Shown here in pieces: positions 50,045-57,559 of a DNA stretch of 64,000 nucleotides (within the stretch, counting starts at the first letter, position 1; each line of letters starts with the position of its first letter). Origin of the DNA: Actinomycetospora sp. NBRC 106378. GTDB lineage: Bacteria > Actinomycetota > Actinomycetes > Mycobacteriales > Pseudonocardiaceae. The position numbers and the translations under genes are program-made. The notes below the pieces were generated by a model. It made no database searches, had not been told where the DNA came from, and saw only the letters and a list, made by a program, of their open reading frames with translations. The stretch spans positions 124,001-188,000 of the forward strand of contig NZ_BSTT01000003.1 in assembly GCF_030269685.1 (NCBI RefSeq). The letters are read 5' to 3'.

Positions 50045-51694
50045 ATGGCGGCAGGCGGGACGGGCGACGAGGGCGTCATCCTCGACGACCCGATGCGCAC
50101 GAAGGGGACCGCGTTCACCGCCGAGGAGCGCACCGAGCACGGGCTGCGGGGTCTGCTGCCCTACGCGGTGACCACCCTCGACGAGCAGGTCCGCCGCTGC
50201 TGGGGCGAGGTGACGCGGCAGTCGACGGACCTCCAGCGCTACGTCTACCTGCGCTCGCTGCAGGACCGTAACGAGCACCTCTTCTACTCGGTGCTCGCCG
50301 CCGACGTGCCCACCGCGCTGCCGCTGGTGTACACCCCGACCGTCGCCGAGGGGTGCAAGCGCTTCTCCGAGCTGTGGCGCCGGCCGCGGGGGCTCTACCT
50401 CGCGTGGCCCGACCGCCACGACCTGAGGGAGATGCTGCGCAACCGGCCCCACGCCGACGTCGACGTCATCGTCGTGACCGACGGGCAGCGCATCCTCGGC
50501 ATCGGCGACCAGGGCGTCGGCGGCATGGGCATCCCGGTCGGCAAGCTGTCGCTCTACACGCTCATCGGCGGGATCGACCCGGCCCGGACGCTGCCCATCC
50601 TGCTCGACGTCGGCACCGACAACGCCGATCTGCTCGACGACCCGTTCTATCTCGGCTGGCGGCACCGCCGGATCGACGACGACGACTACTTCACCTTCGT
50701 CGAGGACTTCGTCGCCGCGGTCGAGGCCGAGCTCCCGGACGTCCTGCTGCAGTGGGAGGACTTCGCCACCCCGCACGCGGCGCCCATCCTCGCCCGCTAC
50801 CGGGACCGGCTGCTCACCTTCAACGACGACATCCAGGGCACCGCGGCCGTCGCGCTCGGCGCCCTCCAGGGCGCGACCGAGGTGGCCGGCTCACGGCTTG
50901 CCGATCAGCAGGTCGTCATGCTCGGCGCGGGCTCCGCCGGCATCGGCGTGATGGAGATGGTCCGTCAGGAGATGGTGGACCAGGGCCTCTCCGCGGACGA
51001 CGCCCGTGCCCGCTGCTGGGTGGTCGACGTCCGCGGGCTCCTGACGACGGACCGCGACGACCTCTCCGACGACCAGCAGGCCTTCGCCCACGACCCCGCG
51101 GACGTCGCCGACTGGGGTCTCGACGGCCTCCCGGGCCTCGCGGACGTGGTCGAGCACGTGACGGTCGGCGTGCTGCTCGGCCTGTCCACCGCGCAGGGGG
51201 CGTTCACCGAGGACATCGTCCGCACGATGGCCGCGAAGGTGGACCGGCCGATCGTGTTCCCGCTGTCCAACCCGACCTCGAACGCCGAGGCCCGCCCGGC
51301 CGACGTCGACGCCTGGACCGACGGCCGTGCCCTCATCGCGACCGGCTCACCGTTCCCGCCGCTCGCGCGGGAGCACGGCGACGACGTCCCGGTCGCGCAG
51401 TGCAACAACGTCTACATCTTCCCGGCGGTCGGGCTGGCCGTGACCGCCGCGCGGGCCACGCGGGTCACCGACGCGATGATGCGGGCGGCCGCCCGGGCGC
51501 TCGGGAACGCCTCGCCCGCGCTGAAGGACCCGACGGCGCCGCTGCTGCCGGCGTGGGCGGACGTGCGGGACGTCGCGGACGACATCGCGCTCGCCGTGGC
51601 GCGGCAGGCGGTCGCCGACGGGGTGGCGCCGCAGGCGTCCGACGACGAGCTGCGCGCGGCCGTCCGTGCCACGCGGTGGGACCCGGCCTACTGA
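50045..51694 (+). CDS. NAD-dependent malic enzyme
   Basis: ATG 50045 with GGGGAGGAG upstream; 549 residues, the size of the large MaeA/SfcA type. Signatures: LPLVYTPTVAEGCKRFSEL, VVTDGQRILGIGDQGVGGMG, the metal site in QWEDFATPHAAPIL, TFNDDIQGTAAVALGAL, and the NAD fold VVMLGAGSAGIGVMEM. FPLSNPTSNAEA and QCNNVYIFPAVGLA follow. It converts malate to pyruvate and CO2 with NAD(P)H. Gene name sfcA/maeA would fit, but cofactor choice is not proven. It stands alone; a double repeat hairpin region lies between it and the next, convergent gene. Confidence 0.95.
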   Translation: MAAGGTGDEGVILDDPMRTKGTAFTAEERTEHGLRGLLPYAVTTLDEQVRRCWGEVTRQSTDLQRYVYLRSLQDRNEHLFYSVLAADVPTALPLVYTPTVAEGCKRFSELWRRPRGLYLAWPDRHDLREMLRNRPHADVDVIVVTDGQRILGIGDQGVGGMGIPVGKLSLYTLIGGIDPARTLPILLDVGTDNADLLDDPFYLGWRHRRIDDDDYFTFVEDFVAAVEAELPDVLLQWEDFATPHAAPILARYRDRLLTFNDDIQGTAAVALGALQGATEVAGSRLADQQVVMLGAGSAGIGVMEMVRQEMVDQGLSADDARARCWVVDVRGLLTTDRDDLSDDQQAFAHDPADVADWGLDGLPGLADVVEHVTVGVLLGLSTAQGAFTEDIVRTMAAKVDRPIVFPLSNPTSNAEARPADVDAWTDGRALIATGSPFPPLAREHGDDVPVAQCNNVYIFPAVGLAVTAARATRVTDAMMRAAARALGNASPALKDPTAPLLPAWADVRDVADDIALAVARQAVADGVAPQASDDELRAAVRATRWDPAY

Positions 51695-51811
51695 GCGAAG
51701 GGCCCCTCGGTCCGACCAGCCGGCGGTGGGCGCCCCTCGCCGGTCGGCGGCCACCTGAGCGAAGGGGCCCTCCGGTCGGTCCCGCCGACGGAAGGCGCCC
51801 TTCGGTCGGGA
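51692..51811. repeat. Tandem pair of about 56-bp repeats between convergent genes
   Basis: Two copies, 51692-51747 and 51756-51811 (64-bp offset), both begin TGAGCGAAGGG and end GGTCGG, with most positions conserved. The second contains GAAGG-CGC-CCTTC. They fill the 120-bp gap between the malic enzyme and the decapeptide-repeat gene, and probably act as a bidirectional terminator. Confidence 0.6.
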
Positions 51812-51814
51812 GGG

Positions 51815-53320
51815 TCAGCCCTCGACCGCCTTCTGCCGACGGCCGGCCGGGAGGCGGTCGACGAGGCGGCCGAGCCGCTCGGTGGTGCCCTGGAGGGGGG
51901 CGAGGGCGTCGGCGAGGACCTTGATCTGACCGTCGAGGTCCTCGATCCGGCCCGCGACGGTACGGAGGTCGGGTGCGACCCGCACGAGCTCGGACGCCGC
52001 GACCGACAGCGACGAGTCCAGCGTCTGCAGCCGCGGCGGCAGCTCCGGGAACGTGGTGTCGGCGTGGTGGGCGAGCGTCTCGACGTGCTCGATCGCGGCC
52101 GTCAGCTTGCGCACCTCGGGCACCGCCTCGGCGAGCGCGCGGATCGTCGGCACGGCGTCGGCGATCTGCTGGGCGGTGGGCACGGCGTCCGCGATCGCCT
52201 GCACCGTCGGCACCGCCGCGGCGACCTTCTCCACCGTCGGCACGGCCGCGGCGAGCTGGTCGAGCGTGCCGGTGGCCTCGGCGAGGCGCTCGATGGTGGG
52301 CACGGCGGCGGCGATCTGCTCCACCGTGGTGACGGCGTCGGCGATGCGCTCCACCGTCGGCACGGCGGCCGCGATGGCCTCGACGGTGCCGACCGCCTCC
52401 GCGATGCGCTCGATCGTCGGGACCGCCGCCGCGATCTGCTCGATCGTCCCGACGGCGCCCGCGATGGCCCCGATGTCCTCGGTGGCCGCGGCGATGCGGC
52501 CGAGGTCGTCGACCGCGCTGCCGAGCCGGGCCAGTGAGTCGACGGCGCCGGTGAGCAGGTGGAGGTCGGCGGCGGCACCCCCGAGCTGCTGCAGCGCCGG
52601 GACGGCCTCGCGCAGGGCGTGGATGTCCTCGGCGGCGCCCCCGAGCTGCTGCAGGGCGGGCACCGCGGCTGCGAGGGCGTGGATGTCCTCGGCGGCGCCC
52701 CCGATCTGCCTCAGGGCGGGCACCGCAGCGGTCAGGGCATGGATGTCCTCGGCCGCTCCGCCCAGCTGCTGCAGGGCGGGGACGGCGGCGGTCAGGGCGT
52801 GGATGTCCTCGGCCGCTCCGCCCAGCTGCTGCAGGGCGGGCGCGGCCTGCGCGAGGGCGTGGATGTCGGCGGCCGCGCCCCCGATCTGCTGGAGCGCCGG
52901 TACGGCCTCACGGAGGGCGTGGATGTCGTCGGCCGCCCCGCCCAGCTGCTGGAGGGCGGGCACGGCCTGCGCGAGCGCGTGGATGTCGGGTGCGGCCGAG
53001 GCCAGCTCGTCAAGCGACCGCTGCAGGTCCTGGGCCAACGGCAGGAGCTGCTCGAGCACCGTCACGACGCGCGGGAGCGCCCGTAGCGCGTCGCCGACCA
53101 GGGGTGTCACCTCGACCGACACGGTGTGCGCCGCGGATGCGAGCCCCCGCACGATCGACGGCCCCCGCAGCGTGAGCTCGACCGCGGTGCGGGCCGAGGC
53201 CGCCGCGAGGGCGTACACGGTGTCGAACACCCCCGGGGCGGGCTGCGGCGCCCGCGACGCCGGGCGGATCGCTCGCGGAGTGGGGCGGTCGCCCGACGGC
53301 GGCGTCGTCGACTGCGTCAT
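51815..53320 (-). CDS. Decapeptide-repeat protein, function unknown
   Basis: ATG 53320; 501 residues. Residues 1-30 are Pro-rich and disordered; about 31-110 is helical (FDTVYALAAASARTAVELTL). From residue 112 to about 411 the sequence is 30 units of ten residues. The consensus is (D/T/A)(I/V/L)xx(L/I)xxA(V/A)(P/E). The first 14 units pair into seven near-identical 20-residue blocks (DIHALxxAVPALQQLGGAAE); later units read TVEQIAAAVP. The C-terminus (about 412-501) is helical, with LDSSLSVAASELVRVAPDLR and a basic end. Hydrophobic positions 2, 5 and 9 suggest helices with Pro kinks. No signal peptide. No family recognised; a scaffold or cell-structure role is a guess. Confidence 0.85.
   Translation of the reverse strand: MTQSTTPPSGDRPTPRAIRPASRAPQPAPGVFDTVYALAAASARTAVELTLRGPSIVRGLASAAHTVSVEVTPLVGDALRALPRVVTVLEQLLPLAQDLQRSLDELASAAPDIHALAQAVPALQQLGGAADDIHALREAVPALQQIGGAAADIHALAQAAPALQQLGGAAEDIHALTAAVPALQQLGGAAEDIHALTAAVPALRQIGGAAEDIHALAAAVPALQQLGGAAEDIHALREAVPALQQLGGAAADLHLLTGAVDSLARLGSAVDDLGRIAAATEDIGAIAGAVGTIEQIAAAVPTIERIAEAVGTVEAIAAAVPTVERIADAVTTVEQIAAAVPTIERLAEATGTLDQLAAAVPTVEKVAAAVPTVQAIADAVPTAQQIADAVPTIRALAEAVPEVRKLTAAIEHVETLAHHADTTFPELPPRLQTLDSSLSVAASELVRVAPDLRTVAGRIEDLDGQIKVLADALAPLQGTTERLGRLVDRLPAGRRQKAVEG
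52561..52980 (-). repeat. Seven tandem 60-bp coding repeats
   Basis: Seven consecutive 60-bp units inside the decapeptide-repeat gene, each with ATGTC(C/G)TCGGC near its plus-strand start. DNA-level conservation is high, including synonymous positions, which points to recent duplication or gene conversion within the tract. Confidence 0.9.
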
Positions 53321-53393
53321 CGGGCCCTCGCTACGGCATCCGGGGGACGGGTGTGGCTCGCACCCTAGAGGGTTCGCGCCCCGGACGTCCTGA

Positions 53394-54761
53394 TCAACGC
53401 CCGGGCGAGGCGAGTCGCCCGCCCAGCTCCAGCAGCCGGTGCGGCGCCTTCTGGGCCAGCTTGAGGAAGGTCTCGCCGGCGCGGGCCCGCGCGAGCGACC
53501 CGTGCCCGAACTTGCGGGAGAGCCCGGAGTGGTCACCCGGCAGCAGGTGGTGCTGCGGGGTCTGGGAGGCCTCGGTGGCGAGGGTGCGGCCGATGACCAT
53601 CCGCTGGATCTCGCTGGTGCCCTCGAAGATCGTGTAGAGCTTCGCGTCCCGGTACCACTTCTCGACCGGCAGGTCGCTGACGTAGCCCCAGCCGCCGCAG
53701 GTCTGGATGGCCTGCTCGGCCGCGCGGACGGCGACCTCGGAGGCCTTGAGCTTGGACATCGAGCCCTCCCCGCAGTGGAAGGGGACGCCGTTGGCGGCCA
53801 TCCACGAGGCTCGCCATGCCAGCAGGCGGGCGGCGTCGATGTCGGCGGCGAGGTCGGCCAGCGGGAACGCGACGCCCTGGTTCTCGATGATCGGCCCCCC
53901 GAAGGCCTCGCGCTTCGAGGCGTAGTCGCAGGCGTACTCGAACGCCGCCCGCGCGACGCCGAGCGCCATCGCGGCCACCATCGGCCGCGTCTGCTCGAAG
54001 GCACCCAGGGCGGCGGAGCGGGTGGAGTCGCCGCGCCGGGCCTTGTCGAGCTTGTGGTTCAGCTTGTCCTCGCTGCCGAGGAGCTGGTCGCCGGGGATGC
54101 GGCAGTCGGTGAACGACAGCTCGGCGGTGTGGGAGGCCCGGTGCCCGAGCTTGTCGAGGCGGCGCACCTGGTCCATCCCGGGCGTGCCCTTCGGCACGAG
54201 GAACATGGCCTGGCCCTTGGTGCCGAGGTCGGGGTCGACCACGGCGTTCACCACCGTCACGTCGGCGATGCCACCGTTGCCGATCCAGATCTTCGTACCG
54301 TTCAGCACCCAGTCGTCGCCGTCCTTGACCGCCCGGGTCTGCAGGTTGGAGACGTCGCTGCCGCCCTGCGGCTCGCTGACGGCGAGGGCGGCGAGCTTGA
54401 TGTCGCCCGGGGTACCGAACATCTCCGGCGCCCAGGTGGCGATCTGCTCGGCGGTCCCGGCCTGGTTCAGCGCGGAGAGGGCGAGCGCAGGCAGGACGAT
54501 CGTGAGCCCGATGCCCGCGCACCCCCAGAAGATCTCCTCGAGGAACAGCGGCAGGGAGAGACCGGTCGGGTCCGCGATCAGGTCGGCGTAGAACAGGGCG
54601 TTGTAGAACCCCTCGCGGGCGGCCGCGTCGACGATGTCCCAGGGGCACTCCTGGAGCTCGTCGTACTTGGGGGCGGCGGGCCGGATCACCTCCTCCGCGA
54701 ACGTGTGCGCGCGACGCACCAGCTCGTGGTGCGCGGGGGTGAGCTCGAGCGTGAACGCCAT
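53394..54761 (-). CDS. Acyl-CoA dehydrogenase
   Basis: ATG 54761 with AGGAGG upstream; 455 residues, about 60 more than common short-chain types because of extra helical segments. FAD and substrate motifs: ALAVSEPQGGSDVSNLQTRA, WVLNGTKIWIGNGG, TCGGWGYVSDLPVEKWYRDA and the catalytic Glu region IFEGTSEIQRMVIGRTLA. It introduces a double bond into acyl-CoA and passes electrons to ETF. The chain length is unknown. It is divergent from the intein-bearing radical SAM gene. The GTACCG-rich repeats at 54793-54814 lie upstream and may be a regulator site. Its 3' end faces the start of the decapeptide-repeat gene at 73 bp. Confidence 0.94.
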   Translation of the reverse strand: MAFTLELTPAHHELVRRAHTFAEEVIRPAAPKYDELQECPWDIVDAAAREGFYNALFYADLIADPTGLSLPLFLEEIFWGCAGIGLTIVLPALALSALNQAGTAEQIATWAPEMFGTPGDIKLAALAVSEPQGGSDVSNLQTRAVKDGDDWVLNGTKIWIGNGGIADVTVVNAVVDPDLGTKGQAMFLVPKGTPGMDQVRRLDKLGHRASHTAELSFTDCRIPGDQLLGSEDKLNHKLDKARRGDSTRSAALGAFEQTRPMVAAMALGVARAAFEYACDYASKREAFGGPIIENQGVAFPLADLAADIDAARLLAWRASWMAANGVPFHCGEGSMSKLKASEVAVRAAEQAIQTCGGWGYVSDLPVEKWYRDAKLYTIFEGTSEIQRMVIGRTLATEASQTPQHHLLPGDHSGLSRKFGHGSLARARAGETFLKLAQKAPHRLLELGGRLASPGR

Positions 54762-54830
54762 GACGCGGCCTCCTGATCCGGTGTGATCTGCAGTACCGCG
54801 TACCGCGAGTACCGAAACCAGACCGGGCAC

Positions 54831-54846
54831 TCGAACTTGCGTTCGA
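54831..54846. promoter_or_regulatory. LexA (SOS) box 1
   Basis: TCGAACTTGCGTTCGA, a perfect match to the TCGAAC-N4-GTTCGA box of mycobacteria and relatives, ending 25 bp before the radical SAM start. Confidence 0.85.
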
Positions 54847-54847
54847 T

Positions 54848-54863
54848 ACGAACACGTGTTCGA
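54848..54863. promoter_or_regulatory. LexA (SOS) box 2
   Basis: ACGAACACGTGTTCGA, differing from the consensus only at the first base. Its centre is 17 bp from that of box 1, so LexA dimers could bind side by side. It ends eight bases before the ATG at 54872. Confidence 0.75.
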
Positions 54864-54871
54864 CTCGACCC

Positions 54872-56470
54872 ATGCGGTGGTCGGGTCAGCAGCTGGACGA
54901 CGACGGGGCGCTGCCGGGGATGCCGGCGCTCAAGGGTCTCGTGCGGAGCGTGCAGACGCCGGAGTTCGCCGGGATCACCTTCCACGAGGTCCGGGCCCGC
55001 TCGGTGCTCAACCGGGTGCCCGGTGGGTCGCCGATGCCGTTCGGCTGGACCGTCAACCCGTACCGCGGGTGTTCCCACGCCTGCACGTACTGCGTCACCG
55101 GCGACACCCCGGTGCTGCGTGCCGACGGCGGGTCGGTGCCGATGGCCGACCTGCGGGTGGGCGACGCGGTCGTCGGGACGGTCACCGAGGGCGGCGTGCG
55201 TCGGCTCGTGCGGACCCACGTGCTCGCGCACTGGTCGAGCCGGCGAGCGGTGGTACGGGTCCGGGTGGCCGACGGCACCGCGGTGGTCGTCGGGGCCGAC
55301 CACCGGCTGCTCGGCCGCACGGGGTGGCGCCACGTCTCCCGGGCGGGCGCCGACGGGCACGGCGGCACCTGGTTCGTCCCGGGCGACGCGCTGGTGGGCG
55401 CGGAGACGCTGCCGGCGCCCGGTCTCGCCGGGGTCCGCGACGTGCTGGACGAGTCCCGCGGCGCCGACCGCACGCTGCTCGCGGTGGAGCCGGCGGGGGA
55501 GGACACGGTCTACGACGTCACCACGACGACGGGTGACTACGTCGCCGTCGGGCTGGTCCACCACAACTGCTTCGCCCGCAACACCCACACCTATCTCGAC
55601 CTCGACGCGGGCGACGACTTCGACCGGCAGGTCGTCGTGAAGCTCAACGCCCCGGAGGTGCTCGCCCGCGAGGTGCGCTCGCCGCGGTGGTCGCGCGAGC
55701 ACGTGGCCATGGGCACCAACACCGACCCGTACCAGCGGGCGGAGGGCCGCTACCGGTTGATGCCCGGGATCATCCGGGCGCTCGGGTCCTCGGGCACGCC
55801 CCTGTCGATCCTCACCAAGGGCACGCTGCTCGCACGGGATCTGCCCGAGATCGTGGCCGCGGGCCGCGACGTGCCGGTCGGCGTCGGGGTGTCCCTCGCC
55901 CTGCTCGACCCCGAGCTGCACCGCTCGGTCGAGCCCGGCACCCCGACCCCGCGGGCCCGGCTCGACCTCGTGCGCCGGATCGCCGACGCCGGGCTCCCGG
56001 TCGGGGTGTTCGTCGCGCCCGTCCTGCCGGGGCTCACCGACTCCGACGAGGCCCTCGACGCCCTGCTCGGGGAGATCGCCGCCGCCGGGGCGAGCGGGGC
56101 GTCGGTGCTCGCCCTGCACCTGCGGCCCGGCACCCGCGAGTGGTTCCACGGCTGGCTCGCCCGCGAGCACCCGCACCTCCTCGAGCGCTACGCGCAGCTC
56201 TACCGGCGGGGCGCCTACGTGCAGCAGGCCTACCGGGACGATCTCCGGCGGCGGGTGGGCGCGTTGCTGCGCCGCCACGGGCTCGACGGCGGCGGGCACC
56301 ACATGGGCGGCCGCCTCGAGGGAGACCGAGCGAGGCGGAGCTCGGCTCGGCTCGACGGCGGGAAGGGCGCACAGCCCGAGAACCCCGAGCCGTGGCCGGA
56401 CGGGGCGCTGCCTCGCGTCCCGTCCGGGATCGTGCAGGAGACCCGGCCTGAGCAGCTCTCGCTGCTCTGA
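54872..56470 (+). CDS. Rv2578c-family radical SAM protein with an intein
   Basis: ATG 54872; 532 residues including a 159-residue intein. The extein starts with TVNPYRGCSHACTY and resumes CFARNTHTYLDLDAGDDF. Without the intein the motif reads CxxxCxxC, the 4Fe-4S site of radical SAM enzymes. Later segments (MGTNTDPYQRAEGRY, LSILTKGTLLARDLPE) form the rest of the barrel and resemble the SplB-like Rv2578c family, whose substrate is unknown. Two LexA boxes directly precede the gene, so it should be induced by DNA damage; as I recall, Rv2578c is also in the LexA regulon. A DNA-lesion repair role is possible. It is divergent from the acyl-CoA dehydrogenase gene. A 56-bp hairpin element follows. 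Confidence 0.93.
   Translation: MRWSGQQLDDDGALPGMPALKGLVRSVQTPEFAGITFHEVRARSVLNRVPGGSPMPFGWTVNPYRGCSHACTYCVTGDTPVLRADGGSVPMADLRVGDAVVGTVTEGGVRRLVRTHVLAHWSSRRAVVRVRVADGTAVVVGADHRLLGRTGWRHVSRAGADGHGGTWFVPGDALVGAETLPAPGLAGVRDVLDESRGADRTLLAVEPAGEDTVYDVTTTTGDYVAVGLVHHNCFARNTHTYLDLDAGDDFDRQVVVKLNAPEVLAREVRSPRWSREHVAMGTNTDPYQRAEGRYRLMPGIIRALGSSGTPLSILTKGTLLARDLPEIVAAGRDVPVGVGVSLALLDPELHRSVEPGTPTPRARLDLVRRIADAGLPVGVFVAPVLPGLTDSDEALDALLGEIAAAGASGASVLALHLRPGTREWFHGWLAREHPHLLERYAQLYRRGAYVQQAYRDDLRRRVGALLRRHGLDGGGHHMGGRLEGDRARRSSARLDGGKGAQPENPEPWPDGALPRVPSGIVQETRPEQLSLL
55091..55567 (+). other. Mini-intein in the radical SAM cysteine motif
   Basis: Residues 74-232 of the protein. Splicing block A starts CVTGDTPVLRADGGSVPMAD. 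Block B is VVVGADHRLLGRTGW, with the conserved His. Block F is EDTVYDVTTTTGDYVAVG, and block G ends LVHHN before Cys +1. At 159 residues it has no room for a homing endonuclease. Cys1 of the intein takes the place of the third iron-sulfur cysteine. After splicing, the +1 Cys of CFARNTH takes that place instead. Splicing competence is inferred from the complete set of catalytic residues (Cys1, block B His, His-Asn, Cys+1). Confidence 0.93.
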
Positions 56471-56488
56471 CCCGGGCGGGCCCGGCCG

Positions 56489-56544
56489 CGAGGGTCACAC
56501 GAGGCAGGTCCGCGGGGCCGGGGGGATGCCTGACGTGCACCTCG
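56489..56544. repeat. 56-bp hairpin element, copy 3
   Basis: Same length and arm design as 8778-8833 and 8861-8916, with right half ATGCCTGACGTGCACCTCG; arms pair at about 13 of 19 positions. It lies between the convergent radical SAM and TctC genes. Confidence 0.7.
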
Positions 56545-56555
56545 CGGGCCGACCG

Positions 56556-57506
56556 TCAGGAGGGCGTCGCCGCGAGCTCGGCGCGGACCCGGGCGCGTTC
56601 GGCGTCCAGGAACGCCGCGAACGCCGCCCCGGTGAGCGGGGCGTCGGTCCAGCCGTTGCGGGCGACCGCCGCGCGCCAGGCGGCCGTGGCACGGAGGTCG
56701 TCGGCCAGGGCGGTGAGGCGGTCGAGGTCGGAGGGCGCGAGGTCGGGCGGCGCGACCAGCCCCCGCCAGTTCTCGAACACCACGTCCACCCCCGCCTCGC
56801 GCAGGGTGGGCGCCTCCACCCGGGGGGAGCGGGCCGCGGAGGTGACGGCGAGGGTCCGGACGGTGCCGAGGTCGACCTGGGGAGCGGTCTCGCCGAGGCC
56901 GGTCACCGCCACGGCCACGTCGCCGCGGAGCAGGGCGGGGAGCAGGGCGTCGCCGGGCAGCGACGCGTATCGGACCCCTTGGGCAGGGATGCCGACCGCC
57001 GCCGCCAGCTGGGTGGTGACCAGCCAGTCGGGGCCCCCGCGGGCCGAGACCCCGCCGATGACCACGCGGGACGGGTCGGCGCGCCACGCCGCGACCAGGT
57101 CGGCCAGCGTGCGGTACGGGGAGCCGGCGGTGACGGCGACGAGTTCCGGCTCGCTGATCAGCCGGGCCACCGGCGTGACCGGCAGCCCACCGGGACCACG
57201 CCCGTCGTCGGGAACGGATCCGAGGAGGCCGAGGCCCATGACCATGAGCAGGTCCGGGCTCGCTCGCTCCGCCGCGAGGCGGGCGAGGGCGGCCCGGCCG
57301 CCGTCGCCGGGGACGACGACGACGGCGGGTCCCGGCTCGCCCTCCTGTTCGGCGACGGCGGCCGCGACCGTGCGGGCGGTGAGGTCGTAACCGCCGCCGA
57401 CCTCGGTCGGCACGAGCAGGCGCAGGTCACCGGTGCCGGTGCCACAGCCCGCGAGGAGCGCCACCAGCACGCCGAGGACCAGACCCGCGCGCCGCACGGC
57501 GATCAC
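56556..57506 (-). CDS. TctC-family substrate-binding lipoprotein
   Basis: GTG 57506 (GTG 57497 possible); 316 residues. The signal peptide ends in the lipobox VALLAGCGTG, so the protein is anchored through Cys by Lgt. The mature part has the tripartite tricarboxylate transporter binding-protein pattern: PTEVGGGYDLTARTVAAAV, GDGGRAALARLA, PYRTLADLVAAWRADP, and FENWRGLVAPPDL. It should bind a carboxylate outside the membrane. No tctA or tctB gene is nearby. It is divergent from a CitA-type kinase gene with 53 bp between starts, suggesting that it works as a sensor partner. Confidence 0.9.
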   Translation of the reverse strand: MIAVRRAGLVLGVLVALLAGCGTGTGDLRLLVPTEVGGGYDLTARTVAAAVAEQEGEPGPAVVVVPGDGGRAALARLAAERASPDLLMVMGLGLLGSVPDDGRGPGGLPVTPVARLISEPELVAVTAGSPYRTLADLVAAWRADPSRVVIGGVSARGGPDWLVTTQLAAAVGIPAQGVRYASLPGDALLPALLRGDVAVAVTGLGETAPQVDLGTVRTLAVTSAARSPRVEAPTLREAGVDVVFENWRGLVAPPDLAPSDLDRLTALADDLRATAAWRAAVARNGWTDAPLTGAAFAAFLDAERARVRAELAATPS

Positions 57507-57546
57507 CCTCCCACCCGGCGCACGTGAATCCCGCGCGCCGAGGCGC

Positions 57547-57552
57547 CAGACT
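57547..57552 (+). promoter_or_regulatory. -10 box of the histidine kinase gene
   Basis: CAGACT, seven bases before GTG 57560, the leaderless spacing. It supports 57560 over the GTG at 57524. Confidence 0.45.
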
Positions 57553-57559
57553 GCTCGGC

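Noticed and set aside
52561..52980. Regular 60-bp repeats that could suggest a CRISPR array
   Set aside because: There are no unique spacers. The units are contiguous and encode an in-frame repeat protein.
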